37,783 nt of DNA from Leptolyngbya sp. (lineage in GTDB: Bacteria > Cyanobacteriota > Cyanobacteriia > Phormidesmidales > Phormidesmidaceae): assembly GCA_003249105.1 (NCBI GenBank), contig QBLT01000013.1, positions 954-38,736 on the forward strand, written 5' to 3'. Below, in pieces: positions 15,779-26,506 of this stretch (its first letter is position 1; every line of letters starts with the position of its first letter). The translations under genes and the position numbers were made by a program. Under the pieces are notes generated by a model. That model made no database searches and was not told the DNA's origin. It saw only the letters and a list, made by a program, of their open reading frames with translations.

Positions 15779-18700
15779 CTAACTTCCGCCGATGCGGGCG
15801 ACGTCGCGGGCGTTTTCTTCAAACGCTGCCGTCAGGGCATCGTCGCCGGTCAGGCCATCGGCCAGGGCTTTTTGGATATGTTGTAGCACCCGCTTGTAGT
15901 CGCGGGGCATCACCTTCACGAACTTAGCGACGGAGTTCTCCCAGTCCTCCAGCAGGCTCAGCCCCCGCTTGCTCTGGGTGTAATCGACATGGCGCTGGAT
16001 CAGCTCTTGCAAATCGCGAATTTCTTCGGGGTCTACCAGCTGCTCCAGATCCACCATTTCGGTGTTGCAGCGGGTGGCAAAGTCGCCCGCCTCATCGAGC
16101 ACGTAGGCGATGCCGCCGCTCATGCCCGCCGCAAAGTTGCGCCCGGTCAACCCCAGCACGATCGCCTTGCCGCCGGTCATGTATTCGCAGGCGTGGTCGC
16201 CGACGCCTTCTACTACCGCCGTTACCCCCGAGTTGCGCACGCAGAAGCGCTCACCCGCCAGCCCGCGAATGTAGGCTTCGCCGCTGGTGGCCCCGTAGAA
16301 GGCCACATTGCCGGTGATGATGTTTTCAGCAGGTACAAAGGTGGACTGCTTGGGGGGGTAGACGATCAGCTTGCCGCCGCTGAGGCCCTTGCCCAGGTAG
16401 TCGTTGGCTTCCCCTTCGAGTTCGAGGGTGACGCCCTTTGGCACAAAGGCCCCAAAGCTCTGCCCGGCGCTGCCCTGGAAGTGCAGGTGCACGGTGTCGT
16501 CGGGCAGCCCTTCCCAATGGCGCTTGGTGATTTCGTTGCCGAGAATGGTGCCGACAACGCGGTTGATGTTGTGGATGGGCAAGGTGGCAGTGACCTTTTC
16601 GCCGCGCTCGATCGCAGGTTCGCACAGTTCCAGCAGGGTGGTCATGTCGAGGGATTTCTCTAGACCGTGATCTTGAGCCATCTGGCAGTAGCGACCCACC
16701 TCGGGGCCGACCTCGGGCTGGTGGAGGATGGGAGAGAGGTCGAGACCTTTGGCCTTCCAGTGCTCAATGGCAGCCTTCGGCTCCAGCACATCGGTGCGGC
16801 CCACCATTTCATCAATGGTGCGGAAGCCGAGTTGGGCCATCCACTCACGCATCTCCTGAGCGATAAACTGCATGAAGTTGACCACGTGGTCGGGGTCGCC
16901 CATGAAGTGCTTGCGCAGCTCGGGGTCTTGGGTGGCGACGCCCACGGGGCAGGTGTTCATGTGGCAGACCCGCATCATGATGCAGCCGAGGGAGACCAGG
17001 GGCGCGGTGGCAAAGCCAAACTCCTCGGCCCCCAGCAGGGCGGCGATCACCACGTCGCGGCCCGTTTTCATTTGGCCGTCGGTTTCGACGACGACGCGGC
17101 TGCGCAGGTTGTTCATCACCAGGGTTTGGTGGGTTTCAGCTAATCCCAGCTCCCAGGGCAGCCCGGCATGCTTGATGGAGGTTTGGGGAGAGGCCCCGGT
17201 GCCGCCGTCAAACCCGGCAATGAGAATGACATCGGCGTGGGCCTTGGCCACCCCGGCGGCGATGGTGCCGACGCCGACTTCCGACACCAGCTTGACGTTG
17301 ACGCGGGCGTCGCGGTTGGCGTTTTTGAGGTCGTGGATCAGTTCGGCCAGGTCTTCAATGGAGTAGATGTCGTGGTGGGGCGGCGGCGAAATCAGGCCCA
17401 CGCCGGGGGTGGAATGGCGCACTTTGGCGATCCAGGGGTAGACTTTGCGGCCCGGTAGCTGGCCGCCTTCGCCCGGTTTTGCCCCCTGGGCCATTTTGAT
17501 TTGGATCTCCTTAGCCTGGGAGAGGTAGAGGCTGGTGACGCCGAAGCGGCCGGAGGCCACCTGCTTGATGGCGCTGTTTTTGGAGTCGCCTTTTTCGTTG
17601 GTCCAGGTGTAGCGGTCGGGGTCTTCGCCGCCCTCGCCCGTGTTGGACTTGCCGCCGATGCGGTTCATTGCGATCGCCAACGCCTCGTGAGCCTCCTTGG
17701 AGATCGACCCGTAGCTCATCGCCCCGGTCTTAAACCTGCGGGTGATGGCCTCTACGGGCTCCACCTCGTCGAGGGGAATGGGTTCTCGCTGCTTAAATTG
17801 CAGCAGGTCGCGCAGGCGGAAAAGCTGCTGGTCCTGCTCGTTGACGATCGCAGCGTAGCGCTTGTAGGCGTCGTAATCGCCCGTGCGCACCGCCTTTTGC
17901 AGGGTGTGGATCACCTCGGGGCTGAGCAGGTGCGCTTCGCCTTCTTTGCGCCACTGGTAGTCGCCGCCCACGTCGAGGGTGAGGTGCTCGGTGGGGCGAT
18001 CGGGGAAGGCGTGGCGGTGGCGCTTCAGGGCTTCTTCGGCCAACATGTCTAGCCCAATGCCCTGAATGCGCGAGGCCGTCCAGGTGAAGTACTGGTCGAT
18101 GACGGTGTGGTTGAGGCCCAGGGCTTCAAAGATCTGCGCGCCGCGATAGCTCTGGATGGTGGAGATGCCGATCTTGGAGGCGATTTTGATCACCCCTTTG
18201 GTGACGGCCTTGATGAAGTTCTGGCAGGCTTTCTCCAGCTCCATCGGTGGCAGAAGTTGATCTTGAATCATGCCCTCAAAGGTGTCGAACACCAGGTAGG
18301 GGTTGATTGCGCCGCAGCCGTAGCCGATCAGAGTGGCGAAGTGGTGGACTTCGCGGGGTTCGCCCGACTCTAGCACCAGGCCGACGCGGGTGCGGCTGCC
18401 GTTGCGAATCAGGTGGTGGTGCAGGCCCGCCACCGCCAGCAGGGCGGGAATGGGGGCGTGGTCGGCGTCAATGGTGCGATCGCTCAAAATAATCAGACTG
18501 GTGCCCTCGGCAATTGCCGCATCCGCCGCCGCACAAATATTGTCCAGAGCCGCCTTTAGCCCCGCTTCGCCCTCAGCGGCGAGGAACACGATCGGCAGCG
18601 TCACCGAAGGGAATCCGCGATCGCCAGCGTTTTTCAGCTTGGCCAACTCGGCATTGGTGATGATCGGGGTTTTGAGGTTGATCAGCCGACAGCTCTCGGG

Positions 18701-20419
18701 CTCGGGCTTGAGCAGGTTGCGCTCGCTGCCGATGGTGGTGTCGGCGGAGGTGATGATCGCCTCGCGAATGGAGTCGATGGGCGGGTTGGTGACCTGAGCG
18801 AACAGCTGGTGAAAGTAGTCGTAGAGCAGGCGGGGCTTGTTGGAGAGCACGGGCAGTGGTGTATCGGTACCCATCGCGCCTACGGCTTCCACCCCGCTCT
18901 CGGCCATGGGCTTCAGCAACAGGCGCAATTCCTCGAAGGTGTAGCCAAAGGCGGTTTGGGCGATCGGCAGGGGCGTCGGGTTGGGTAGGGGCAAATGGCC
19001 ATTTGCCCCTACGGGGGTTGCGCCATTGCCATTTACCTCCGCAAAATCCGCGACATCAGGCAAATCACCCAGTTTCACCAGATGCCGATCGAGCCATTCC
19101 CGGTAGGGCTGCTCGGCGGCGATCTGGTGCTTGATCTCTTCGTCAGAGACGATGCGGCCCTCTTCCATATTCACCAGGAACATGCGGCCCGGCTCCAGGC
19201 GGCCCTTGTAGGCCACATTTTCTGGCTCAATGGGCAGCACTCCCGCTTCCGAGGCCATGATCACCAGGTCGTCTTTGGTGACGGTGTAGCGGGAGGGGCG
19301 CAGGCCGTTGCGATCGAGCACCGCACCCATCATGGTGCCGTCGGTAAAGGCGATCGCAGCGGGGCCATCCCAGGGCTCCATCAGGCAGGCGTGGTATTCG
19401 TAGAAGGCTTTTTTCTCAGCGCTCATCGACTCGTGGGCCGTCCAGGGCTCGGGCACCATCATCATCATGGCGTGGGGCAGCGATCGGCCCGCCAGGGTCA
19501 TGAGTTCCAGGGTGTTGTCGAAGATGCCGGAGTCGCTGCCCTCTTTATTAATGAGGGGCTTGGCGCGATCGAGATCGCCACCAAACAGCTCAGAGCCAAA
19601 CATCGACTGGCGGGCATACATCCAGTTGATGTTGCCGCGCAGGGTGTTGATTTCGCCGTTGTGGGCCACGTAGCGGTAGGGGTGGGCCCGCTCCCAACTG
19701 GGGAAGGTGTTGGTACTAAAGCGCGAGTGCACCAGGGCTAGGGCGCTCTCCATCGCCTCATCGGCCAGGTCGGGGAAGTACAGGCCCACCTGCTCTGGGG
19801 TCAGCATGCCCTTGTAGACCACCGTGCGGCACGACAGGCTGGTGGCATACCAGTAGGGGTCTACCCCGGTGGGGTGAATGGCCGAGTGCGATCGCTTGCG
19901 AATGATGTACAGCTTGCGCTCAAAGGCCTGGTCGTCGGCCAGATCGGGCGATCGCCCAATAAACACCTGCTGCATAAACGGCTCGCTAGCCTTGGCCGTA
20001 TCGCCCAGGGAGGTATTGTCGGTGGGCACATCGCGCCAGCCCAGCACCTGCTGCCCTTCGTCTGCGGCGATTTGCTCAAAGACTTGGCGGCCTTGTTCGC
20101 GGTCTGCCAAATTGGGGGACGAAAAGAAAAAGCCGACCCCGTAGTGCCCCGGCCCCGGCAGGGTAACACCCTCTGCCGCCGCCACCTTAGCCATAAACTT
20201 GTGGGGCATTTGCAGCAAAATGCCCGCCCCGTCGCCGGTATTGGCCTCGGCCCCCACCGCGCCTCGATGGGCCAGGTTGACTAAAATCGTCAGCCCTTGT
20301 TCCACGATGCTGTGCGACTGCGCGCCCTTCATATGAACGATGAAACCCACGCCGCAGGCATCGTGCTCGTACTGCGGATGGTAAAGACCTTGGGCTTGGG
20401 GCGGTTGAGATAGGGTCAT
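15779..20419 (-). CDS. gltB: Glutamate synthase large subunit GltB
   Basis: 1546 residues from ATG 20417-20419; the longer frame begins with TTG at 20449. The enzyme hydrolyses glutamine, channels ammonia, and reductively aminates 2-oxoglutarate. After a 21-residue propeptide, C22 in HDACGVGF is the N-terminal nucleophile of the class II amidotransferase domain (to about 430). Then come the central domain, the FMN/synthase domain (about 830-1210) with [13 protein letters not shown] and the 3Fe-4S Cys run [15 protein letters not shown], and the C-terminal GXGXG beta-helix ([33 protein letters not shown]). Between amidotransferase and central domains, residues about 466-485 (Asn/Gly/Pro-rich) come from an in-frame palindromic repeat. 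It pairs with GltD. It could also be a ferredoxin type, but gltD nearby favours NAD(P)H. Confidence 0.95.
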   Translation of the reverse strand: MTLSQPPQAQGLYHPQYEHDACGVGFIVHMKGAQSHSIVEQGLTILVNLAHRGAVGAEANTGDGAGILLQMPHKFMAKVAAAEGVTLPGPGHYGVGFFFSSPNLADREQGRQVFEQIAADEGQQVLGWRDVPTDNTSLGDTAKASEPFMQQVFIGRSPDLADDQAFERKLYIIRKRSHSAIHPTGVDPYWYATSLSCRTVVYKGMLTPEQVGLYFPDLADEAMESALALVHSRFSTNTFPSWERAHPYRYVAHNGEINTLRGNINWMYARQSMFGSELFGGDLDRAKPLINKEGSDSGIFDNTLELMTLAGRSLPHAMMMMVPEPWTAHESMSAEKKAFYEYHACLMEPWDGPAAIAFTDGTMMGAVLDRNGLRPSRYTVTKDDLVIMASEAGVLPIEPENVAYKGRLEPGRMFLVNMEEGRIVSDEEIKHQIAAEQPYREWLDRHLVKLGDLPDVADFAEVNGNGATPVGANGHLPLPNPTPLPIAQTAFGYTFEELRLLLKPMAESGVEAVGAMGTDTPLPVLSNKPRLLYDYFHQLFAQVTNPPIDSIREAIITSADTTIGSERNLLKPEPESCRLINLKTPIITNAELAKLKNAGDRGFPSVTLPIVFLAAEGEAGLKAALDNICAAADAAIAEGTSLIILSDRTIDADHAPIPALLAVAGLHHHLIRNGSRTRVGLVLESGEPREVHHFATLIGYGCGAINPYLVFDTFEGMIQDQLLPPMELEKACQNFIKAVTKGVIKIASKIGISTIQSYRGAQIFEALGLNHTVIDQYFTWTASRIQGIGLDMLAEEALKRHRHAFPDRPTEHLTLDVGGDYQWRKEGEAHLLSPEVIHTLQKAVRTGDYDAYKRYAAIVNEQDQQLFRLRDLLQFKQREPIPLDEVEPVEAITRRFKTGAMSYGSISKEAHEALAIAMNRIGGKSNTGEGGEDPDRYTWTNEKGDSKNSAIKQVASGRFGVTSLYLSQAKEIQIKMAQGAKPGEGGQLPGRKVYPWIAKVRHSTPGVGLISPPPHHDIYSIEDLAELIHDLKNANRDARVNVKLVSEVGVGTIAAGVAKAHADVILIAGFDGGTGASPQTSIKHAGLPWELGLAETHQTLVMNNLRSRVVVETDGQMKTGRDVVIAALLGAEEFGFATAPLVSLGCIMMRVCHMNTCPVGVATQDPELRKHFMGDPDHVVNFMQFIAQEMREWMAQLGFRTIDEMVGRTDVLEPKAAIEHWKAKGLDLSPILHQPEVGPEVGRYCQMAQDHGLEKSLDMTTLLELCEPAIERGEKVTATLPIHNINRVVGTILGNEITKRHWEGLPDDTVHLHFQGSAGQSFGAFVPKGVTLELEGEANDYLGKGLSGGKLIVYPPKQSTFVPAENIITGNVAFYGATSGEAYIRGLAGERFCVRNSGVTAVVEGVGDHACEYMTGGKAIVLGLTGRNFAAGMSGGIAYVLDEAGDFATRCNTEMVDLEQLVDPEEIRDLQELIQRHVDYTQSKRGLSLLEDWENSVAKFVKVMPRDYKRVLQHIQKALADGLTGDDALTAAFEENARDVARIGGS
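18985..19012. repeat. Perfect 28-bp palindrome translated in frame within gltB
   Basis: GTAGGGGCAAATGG at 18985-18998 is followed exactly by its reverse complement to 19012. Read in the gltB direction it encodes VGANGHLPL, preceded by NGNGATP and followed by PNPTPLPI, a low-complexity stretch in an interdomain region. Its ends resemble the other GTAGGG repeats of this window. Confidence 0.85.
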
Positions 20420-20801
20420 TGATTTATCGAGCAACAGGAAGGAACTCAAACAGAGATAGGTACAGACCGTGCCTAGACATTCTGCGACGAAGCTTAGGAC
20501 ATTGACCAGTCTTTTAAGAAAATAATCGGATCAGCCAACTCAAACTTTGCAAAATATCACAAAGCTCACGATCTTTTGATTTCACAAACTTCTGCTACAT
20601 GGAATACAACTACAAGAATTGATACGATATAGCAGTGGTATGATTAGCTTCCTCGAAGGTAGAAGTAGATTGTTGTAGCGCAAAGCTAGAAAATCTCCCT
20701 TTCCAGAAAATTGCCTTCTATATGCTCTTTACGGGTTGCAGTTGGCTCTAGTACAACGTTAGCAAGTCTGGAAGGCAAGCAAATCCTCTGGAAATTGCCC
20801 T
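20420..20801. other. Non-coding gap between divergent gltB and the 89-residue gene
   Basis: This gap must hold the gltB promoter (minus strand) and that of the gene at 20802. It is AT-rich. I found no clear NtcA site (GTA-N8-TAC) and no recognisable glutamine-riboswitch core. No supported RNA gene was seen. Confidence 0.5.
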
Positions 20802-21071
20802 ATGAACGTGCAAGTGACTGTTGCCGCCTCCGTACCACCCACAGAGAAAGACCTTGATGATTTGAGTTTTGCGGCATCCCAACTAACAAGCAAGCAGGAC
20901 AGCATAGCTGTAGAGATGAGAGAAGAAGACGGCCAATTTCTTTTGATAGCTACCTTCAAGATGAAAACAACTGCCCAGTATAAAGTAGTAGATCTCATTT
21001 CAAAGGAATTTGAATTCTCACTCGTCAACTTAAAAGGTTATCAAGATATGTGTATTTCATTCCCCCGGTAG
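20802..21071 (+). CDS. Hypothetical 89-residue protein
   Basis: Not recognised. The product starts MNVQVTVAASVPPTEKDLDD and is predicted alpha/beta, with a 'DGQFLLIATFKMKTTAQYKVVD' strand-helix segment. It has no Cys cluster, membrane segment or signal peptide. The composition is AT-richer than the next gene, which starts 17 bp downstream on the same strand. That spacing makes co-transcription likely. A weak GGA lies 10 bp before the ATG. An antisense frame of the same length is present but has poorer starts and no context. Confidence 0.5.
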   Translation: MNVQVTVAASVPPTEKDLDDLSFAASQLTSKQDSIAVEMREEDGQFLLIATFKMKTTAQYKVVDLISKEFEFSLVNLKGYQDMCISFPR

Positions 21072-21088
21072 AGATGGTGTAAGCACAA

Positions 21089-22210
21089 ATGAGCGAATAC
21101 CAGTACTACGAATTTCAAGCCCTTGACCGCCCCCTGACGCTCAAGGAGCAAGAGACGCTGCAAGCGCTGTCGAGTCGGGCGCACATCACCCCCAACCGGG
21201 CTACCTTTCTCTACAACTATGGCGACTTTCGGGGTGATCCGGAAGCCCTACTGGCCAAATACTTCGATGCCATGCTCTACATTGCCAACTGGGGTACCTG
21301 GCAGATCATGTTTCGCTTGCCCAAAGCATTGGTAGAGCGCTCATGGTTTGAGCCCTACGAAGTCGAGGATGCGATCGCCGTCTCCACCACAGCCCACCAC
21401 CTGATTCTCAACATTGAGATTCGGGAAGAAGGGGGGATGGTGGGATGGGTCGAGGGCGAAGGCTGGCTGCCTCGGCTGTTGCCCCTGCGCGATGACCTGT
21501 TGGCAGGTGACCTGCGTTTGCTGTATTTGGCCTGGTTGCGGGTATGCCCTAACCTGGCCGGGGTTGACTTAGAGGAAGACCCGCTTGAGCCACCAGTTCC
21601 CCCCAACCTCGGGAAGTTGACCCCGCCCCTGAAGACCTTTGTGGAATTAGTGGAGCTGGACAACGACCTGGTCGCAGCGGCAGCCGAGGCTAGCCCTAGC
21701 CATCGTTCAGCCCCCGCCCCGCGCCTGGAAGAGTGGCTACCCAAGCTAACCGAAGCAGAACGCCAGAAATTTTTGCTAAAGCTAGTGCGGCGAGAGCCCC
21801 ACGTCGATCTGCAATTGATCAATCGCCTGAAAGAACTGGCGGGAGCCAATCCATCCATGCCTTTGGCTTCAGAGCAAGAACGGCGGCGGTTTGCGGAGCT
21901 GGTTGCGATCGCAGATGACATGGCCACCAAGCGAAAACAAAAGGATCGCGCAGCGGCCAAAAAGCAGCGCATCAAAGAGCTGGAGGCCCTTGCTCCCAAA
22001 GCGGCCCACACTTGGGATCGCGTGCTCTATTTGATTCAGGTTAAACAGGCCTATGCCTACGATGAAGCCACACAATTACTCAGGGACCTGCGAGACTTGG
22101 CAGAGCACCAGGGGCAATTGCCCAGCTTCAGCCAGCGCCTAGATCGTCTCAAGGCAGACTACAGCAATCGACCAGCACTGATGAAGCGCTTGCGGTCGAT
22201 CAAGACTTGA
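21089..22210 (+). CDS. Uncharacterised 373-residue protein (MSEYQYYEFQ type)
   Basis: The function is unknown. The N-terminal half (1-200), beginning MSEYQYYEFQALDRPL and including FLYNYGDFRGDPEALLAKYFDA, is globular and aromatic-rich. The C-terminal half is strongly helical and charged, with KKQRIKELEALAPKAAHTW and a closing helical bundle, suggesting a coiled-coil interaction module. I recall this N-terminal sequence in bacterial genes near SNF2-type helicases and SWIM zinc-finger proteins. Here a SNF2-type ATPase is indeed the next gene, convergent, 72 bp away. A role with that ATPase is therefore plausible but unproven. The preceding 89-residue gene probably shares its transcript. No nuclease or ATPase motif is visible. 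Confidence 0.7.
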   Translation: MSEYQYYEFQALDRPLTLKEQETLQALSSRAHITPNRATFLYNYGDFRGDPEALLAKYFDAMLYIANWGTWQIMFRLPKALVERSWFEPYEVEDAIAVSTTAHHLILNIEIREEGGMVGWVEGEGWLPRLLPLRDDLLAGDLRLLYLAWLRVCPNLAGVDLEEDPLEPPVPPNLGKLTPPLKTFVELVELDNDLVAAAAEASPSHRSAPAPRLEEWLPKLTEAERQKFLLKLVRREPHVDLQLINRLKELAGANPSMPLASEQERRRFAELVAIADDMATKRKQKDRAAAKKQRIKELEALAPKAAHTWDRVLYLIQVKQAYAYDEATQLLRDLRDLAEHQGQLPSFSQRLDRLKADYSNRPALMKRLRSIKT

Positions 22211-22282
22211 GCTTGGCTCATAAGATGTAGCACCGCAAGGGAACCACCGATTACTAGTACATTTCAGGTTTTGAACTTGCCA

Positions 22283-25200
22283 TTACCCCTCACTGATCAA
22301 CCTGAGCAGTTGTTCGGTGGAGATCTTGCCGCTCATGTCGGTGCCTTCGAGCAAGCTGTCGGCCAGGTCGCGTTTTTGCTTGTGCAAGTCCACAATCTTT
22401 TCTTCGATGGTGTTTTTGGCCACCAGGCGGTAGATGGTGACGGGGCGTAGCTGGCCGATGCGGTGGGCGCGATCGCTGGCCTGATCCTCCACCGCTGGGT
22501 TCCACCAGGGGTCCATGTGAATCACATAATCTGCTGCGGTCAGGTTTAACCCGGTGCCCCCGGCCTTGAGGCTAATCAAAAACACATCGCCTTCACCGGC
22601 CTGGAAGGCATCGACCCGCTTTTTGCGATCCTTGGCGGGGGTGCTGCCGTCGAGGTACTGGTAGGTGATTTTTTGGCCGTCGAGAAACTCGCGCAGAATG
22701 CTGAGGTGGTCAACGAACTGGCTGAAGACCAGGGCCTTGTGGTTGTTTTCCAGCAGCTCTTCCAGCACTTCGCCAAAGGCTTCGAGCTTGGCGCTGGGTA
22801 GGGCGGTGGTGCCCTTGACCAGGCGGGTGTTGCAGCAGGCGCGGCGCAGCTTCATGATTTCGGCCAGCACTTGCAGGTGCTTGGTGCCCGACTCGATGGT
22901 GGGGTCGGCCAGCTTTTCCACAGCCTCCCGCCGCAGCGCTTCGTAGAAGGCCATTTCCTGGGCGCTGAGTTCTACTTGAAGCGTCACCTCGGTGCGGGCG
23001 GGCAACTCGTCGAGCACCTGGGTTTTGGTGCGCCGCAGAATGAAGGGCTGAATCAGTTTTTTGAGGCGGTTGCGGGCCGCTTTGTCCTGGTTGCGCTCGA
23101 TCGCATTGGCAAACCGGGCGCTGAACTGATCTTGAGACCCTAGCAGGCCGGGGTTGATGAACCGAAACAGGTTCCACAGTTCCCCCAGGTGGTTTTCGAT
23201 GGGCGTGCCGGTGGTGAGAATTTTGAAGCGGCCCTGGAGCTTCATCGCGGCTTTAGATCGCTTGGTGGCGGAGTTTTTGATCGCCTGGGCCTCGTCGAGC
23301 ACGATGGTCTGCCACTCGGCTTTGGCCAGCATGTCTGACACATCATCCTGTTGCAGCAGGCCGTAGCTGCACACCAGCAGATCAAAGGGCTGGAGGTTGT
23401 CGAGCACTTTTTGGCGATCGCCCGTGCCAAACTGCATGGGGTTGAGCGTGGGGGCAAACTTCTCGGCCTCGCTGAGCCAGTTCATGCACACCGAGGTGGG
23501 GGCAACAATCAGCGTTGGCCCCTCGGGGGCACGGGTGAGAATCAGCGCCAGGGCTTGCAGGGTTTTGCCCAGGCCCATGTCGTCTGCCAGGCAGGCCCCC
23601 ACGCCCCAGTGGGCCAGCCGGGCCAGCCAGTTGAAGCCTTCGATTTGGTAATCTCGCAATTCTGCCTGCAATGTGGAGGGCAGCTCGGGCTTGAGATCCT
23701 TGGCTTCTTTGAGGCGTTTAAGGTGGTCTTTCCAGTGTTTGTCGGTCTTGAGCTGGCCCACCTCATCCATCCAGTCTTCCATGGCGAGGGAGGCGAGGGG
23801 ATGGAAGCGCACGCCGTCGCCGCTGGTTTCGGAGTAGGCGCGCAGGTCGTCGAGGCGCTTGCGAAACTCTTGAGTAAGGGCGAGAAACTGACCATCAGCC
23901 AGCTTCACAAACCGACCGGGGGAGGCGTCGAGCAGCTCCATCAGCTGCTTCATGCCCATCACTTCGTCGTCGCTGATTTGCAGCTCGCCGCTGGCGGCAA
24001 ACCAGTCGCGCTGCCGCTGAATCTGGATCTTGAAGTTGCTGAGGCTGACCCGGTTGGCGATGCGCATTTTTTCGCCCTCGGGCCATTCCACCACCGCCTG
24101 GTCGCCCAGGTCTTGTAGTTCTAGAATTAGCTCCAGGCAGGCTTCAGGGTCGTCAATTAGCCATTCACCATTGGTATCGTTGAGGCGTTGCAGGGTGGCG
24201 CAGTTTTTTTCGACGGCGCGGGCGAGTTTTTTCTCTTCCTTTAAGTTGCGGTGGGTTTGCAGCCGTCGGCCGTCGATTTCGGCGATCACCATTTCGCCGC
24301 CGGTTCCCGGTTGGTAGTAGGGGCCATCTTCACCAAAGGGACGGGTGAGCAGGGAGACTTTGAGCCCTTCCCCGGCGGGCAGCAGGTGCAGGTGGGGTTT
24401 GGGCACGGCTTCGACGGCTTCAGCATCGGCCACACCACCGCCAATGTCAGAGTGGACGGTGACGAGTCCGGCTACGGCATTGATGGCGGTCAGCACCTGT
24501 TCCTTCGCATTCTCGGGCACTTCGAGGGCATTCTTTGGCCCCAGCACCTCGGCGATGCGGTGGTGCTGAGGGGTGAACTCGATCACCTTGAGGCGGGTGG
24601 GGGTTTCTTTGATCAGGGCGATCGCCTGCTTGCTCTCCACCGCTGGAGTCAGCGAAATCGCCAGCTTGCCCGCTTTGGTCTGGCGCACCAGCAGGGCGGG
24701 TTCTCCTTTTACCACCTCCACGGGGGGGGTGGAGGCGTCTTCCCAAAACACCAGGGGGTGGCCCACTAGCGCCAGCAGCGCCTGGGCCGGAAAGCGGTAG
24801 TTGTCGTAGCCGTAGCCGTAAGGGTCGTGGGTGAGGTGGGAGCAGACCTCGCGATCTTGAGTAGTGAAGTAGTTAAAGCTAGGAATCTCGTTTTTAAGGC
24901 GGCGGAGGGCGATCGCCCGGCCCTTGCTCCAGCCGCCCTTGGCGCTGATTTTTTGCTCCTTGGGCTGGAGCTGCCAGCTCTGCTCGGAGTAGTAGGTGAT
25001 AAACCAGGCCAGGCGATAGTCGCTGGCGGCGGGGGCATTGACCTGCTGGGAGGGCGTTGTAGGATTGAGGCCGATCAGCGCCGTGAGCGACAGTTCCCAG
25101 GGCTGTTTGGGCTTGAGAATATCCACTAGGGGCACAATGCCGGTTTTCTGTTGTAGGGCGGCGGCTTTGGCGCTGTAAGTGTTCTCGCCTAGACGAGTGA

Positions 25201-26506
25201 GCAGGGTGGCGGCTTCGAGGGCCAGCCAGTCGTAGCTAGATTCGGTGGCCGCTTTATAGAAGGCCCGAGCCATCTTGGGCAAACGCTCCTGGGCATTTGC
25301 CACATCGACCCAGTAGAGACAGATCATGTCGATCAGCACTTCGATGCTGGTGTTGTTGTCTAGGTCGCTGACGGGACTGTTGGTGAGGTAGCGCTTGGCG
25401 GTGCTGTTGCCCTGGAGCGTTTGGGCCACCTTCTCCAGGCAGTTATAGATCACGCTCATCCAATGGTGGTAGGTCTGCTCGGCGATGATGTGGGCGTAGC
25501 CCTCGGCCTCCTTGAGGCTAGGGGAGGAGCCCTCTTGCATTAGGCTCAGGGGCAAAAAGATGCCGGGCAAATTGTCGAAATAGATCTTGCGCTTGCCGGT
25601 GCTTTTTTTCAGCAGTTTAAGGGCAACGCGGCCAGCTTCGACGGTTTGGGGGTAGTCGCCCCGCAGGCAGTCGAGCCAGCTCTGGTGCAGCAATTGCTCG
25701 ACAGGGTCGTCTTTGGCGTAGTGCTCTAGGGCAGCGTCGGCCTCCGCCAGGCGGCCTCGGGCCATGAGCTGCTCGATCCAGATGCTTTTGAGGCGATCGC
25801 TGGCGGTGGAGTTGGGTCGGCTGCACTCCTCGTGGAGCAGTTCAAAAAAGTGATTGTTGGGGACAAGGCCGGTAAAGGAACTGCGGCAGAGACTGCCCAG
25901 AGCGGCTTCATAGATTTCAGGAACCCGCTTGAGGGTGAGAAACCAGTCGCGATCGAAGGGGTTGTCGCAGATCAGCGCATAGACCTCGGCGAGGGAGATA
26001 CGGCTGGCGTTGTAGGGGTTGCTGTAAAAGCTCTCGAACTGCCGTTTGATAAATTTCCAGTCGTAGCGGTAGACGCCAATACGCACCTCGCGGATGAACT
26101 CGTCTTCGCTGGCAAACAGGCGCAGATCTTTATTCCAGCCGTGGGTACGAACGGGCAGGGTGGCCTGTACCGCAGCCACCATCGGCTCAAATCGGTCTTG
26201 GGCAATGGCCTCTCGGGTGAGCAGCTCGGTGATGAGCGGGTGGGTATGAAAGCCCTGATTACCGGCTGCCTCGATCACCCCCTGGCGCGACAGGCGAGTG
26301 ATCAAGGGGTTCAAGTGGTTGATGCTGGTCAGGTCTTGCTGAACGCTTTGCAGGTAGCGGTTGTAGGCATCGAGCAGCTTGGCTCTGCTCACAGGGGCGT
26401 AGACCACCGCAAGCAGCTGCATCAACTCTTTCTCTGGCAGAAAGAGCTTTTGGTAGGCCTTTAGAAGAATGTCGCGCTGGGCAGCGATTTTGTTGGGGAC
26501 GGGCAT
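22283..26506 (-). CDS. Large SNF2-family DNA-dependent ATPase (HepA/RapA-like helicase)
   Basis: 1407 residues. The N-terminal ~900 residues are a family-specific helical region without recognised motifs. The C-terminal ~450 are a full SNF2 motor. Motif I is DDMGLGKTLQ (K981), Ia is LIVAPTSVCMNW, II is LDEAQ (D1071, E1072) and III is TTGTPIENHLGELW. Motifs V and VI read SLKAGGTGLNLTAADYVI and QASDRAHRIGQ. DEAQ instead of DEAH is normal for many bacterial SNF2 proteins. Such motors translocate on duplex DNA or remodel protein-DNA complexes; bacterial members act in transcription recycling, repair, or defence modules. No nuclease or methyltransferase gene lies beside it. The ATG at 26504-26506 has no obvious Shine-Dalgarno. 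Confidence 0.85.
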   Translation of the reverse strand: MPVPNKIAAQRDILLKAYQKLFLPEKELMQLLAVVYAPVSRAKLLDAYNRYLQSVQQDLTSINHLNPLITRLSRQGVIEAAGNQGFHTHPLITELLTREAIAQDRFEPMVAAVQATLPVRTHGWNKDLRLFASEDEFIREVRIGVYRYDWKFIKRQFESFYSNPYNASRISLAEVYALICDNPFDRDWFLTLKRVPEIYEAALGSLCRSSFTGLVPNNHFFELLHEECSRPNSTASDRLKSIWIEQLMARGRLAEADAALEHYAKDDPVEQLLHQSWLDCLRGDYPQTVEAGRVALKLLKKSTGKRKIYFDNLPGIFLPLSLMQEGSSPSLKEAEGYAHIIAEQTYHHWMSVIYNCLEKVAQTLQGNSTAKRYLTNSPVSDLDNNTSIEVLIDMICLYWVDVANAQERLPKMARAFYKAATESSYDWLALEAATLLTRLGENTYSAKAAALQQKTGIVPLVDILKPKQPWELSLTALIGLNPTTPSQQVNAPAASDYRLAWFITYYSEQSWQLQPKEQKISAKGGWSKGRAIALRRLKNEIPSFNYFTTQDREVCSHLTHDPYGYGYDNYRFPAQALLALVGHPLVFWEDASTPPVEVVKGEPALLVRQTKAGKLAISLTPAVESKQAIALIKETPTRLKVIEFTPQHHRIAEVLGPKNALEVPENAKEQVLTAINAVAGLVTVHSDIGGGVADAEAVEAVPKPHLHLLPAGEGLKVSLLTRPFGEDGPYYQPGTGGEMVIAEIDGRRLQTHRNLKEEKKLARAVEKNCATLQRLNDTNGEWLIDDPEACLELILELQDLGDQAVVEWPEGEKMRIANRVSLSNFKIQIQRQRDWFAASGELQISDDEVMGMKQLMELLDASPGRFVKLADGQFLALTQEFRKRLDDLRAYSETSGDGVRFHPLASLAMEDWMDEVGQLKTDKHWKDHLKRLKEAKDLKPELPSTLQAELRDYQIEGFNWLARLAHWGVGACLADDMGLGKTLQALALILTRAPEGPTLIVAPTSVCMNWLSEAEKFAPTLNPMQFGTGDRQKVLDNLQPFDLLVCSYGLLQQDDVSDMLAKAEWQTIVLDEAQAIKNSATKRSKAAMKLQGRFKILTTGTPIENHLGELWNLFRFINPGLLGSQDQFSARFANAIERNQDKAARNRLKKLIQPFILRRTKTQVLDELPARTEVTLQVELSAQEMAFYEALRREAVEKLADPTIESGTKHLQVLAEIMKLRRACCNTRLVKGTTALPSAKLEAFGEVLEELLENNHKALVFSQFVDHLSILREFLDGQKITYQYLDGSTPAKDRKKRVDAFQAGEGDVFLISLKAGGTGLNLTAADYVIHMDPWWNPAVEDQASDRAHRIGQLRPVTIYRLVAKNTIEEKIVDLHKQKRDLADSLLEGTDMSGKISTEQLLRLISEG

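Noticed and set aside
15989..19741. Several long plus-strand open frames across gltB
   Set aside because: They are antisense shadows of a GC-rich gene whose family motifs are complete on the minus strand.
20420..20801. Glutamine riboswitch or NtcA site before gltB
   Set aside because: Neither the riboswitch core nor GTA-N8-TAC could be found by reading.
23351..24118. 255-codon plus-strand frame inside the SNF2 gene
   Set aside because: It is antisense to conserved helicase motifs I and Ia, with no motif of its own.
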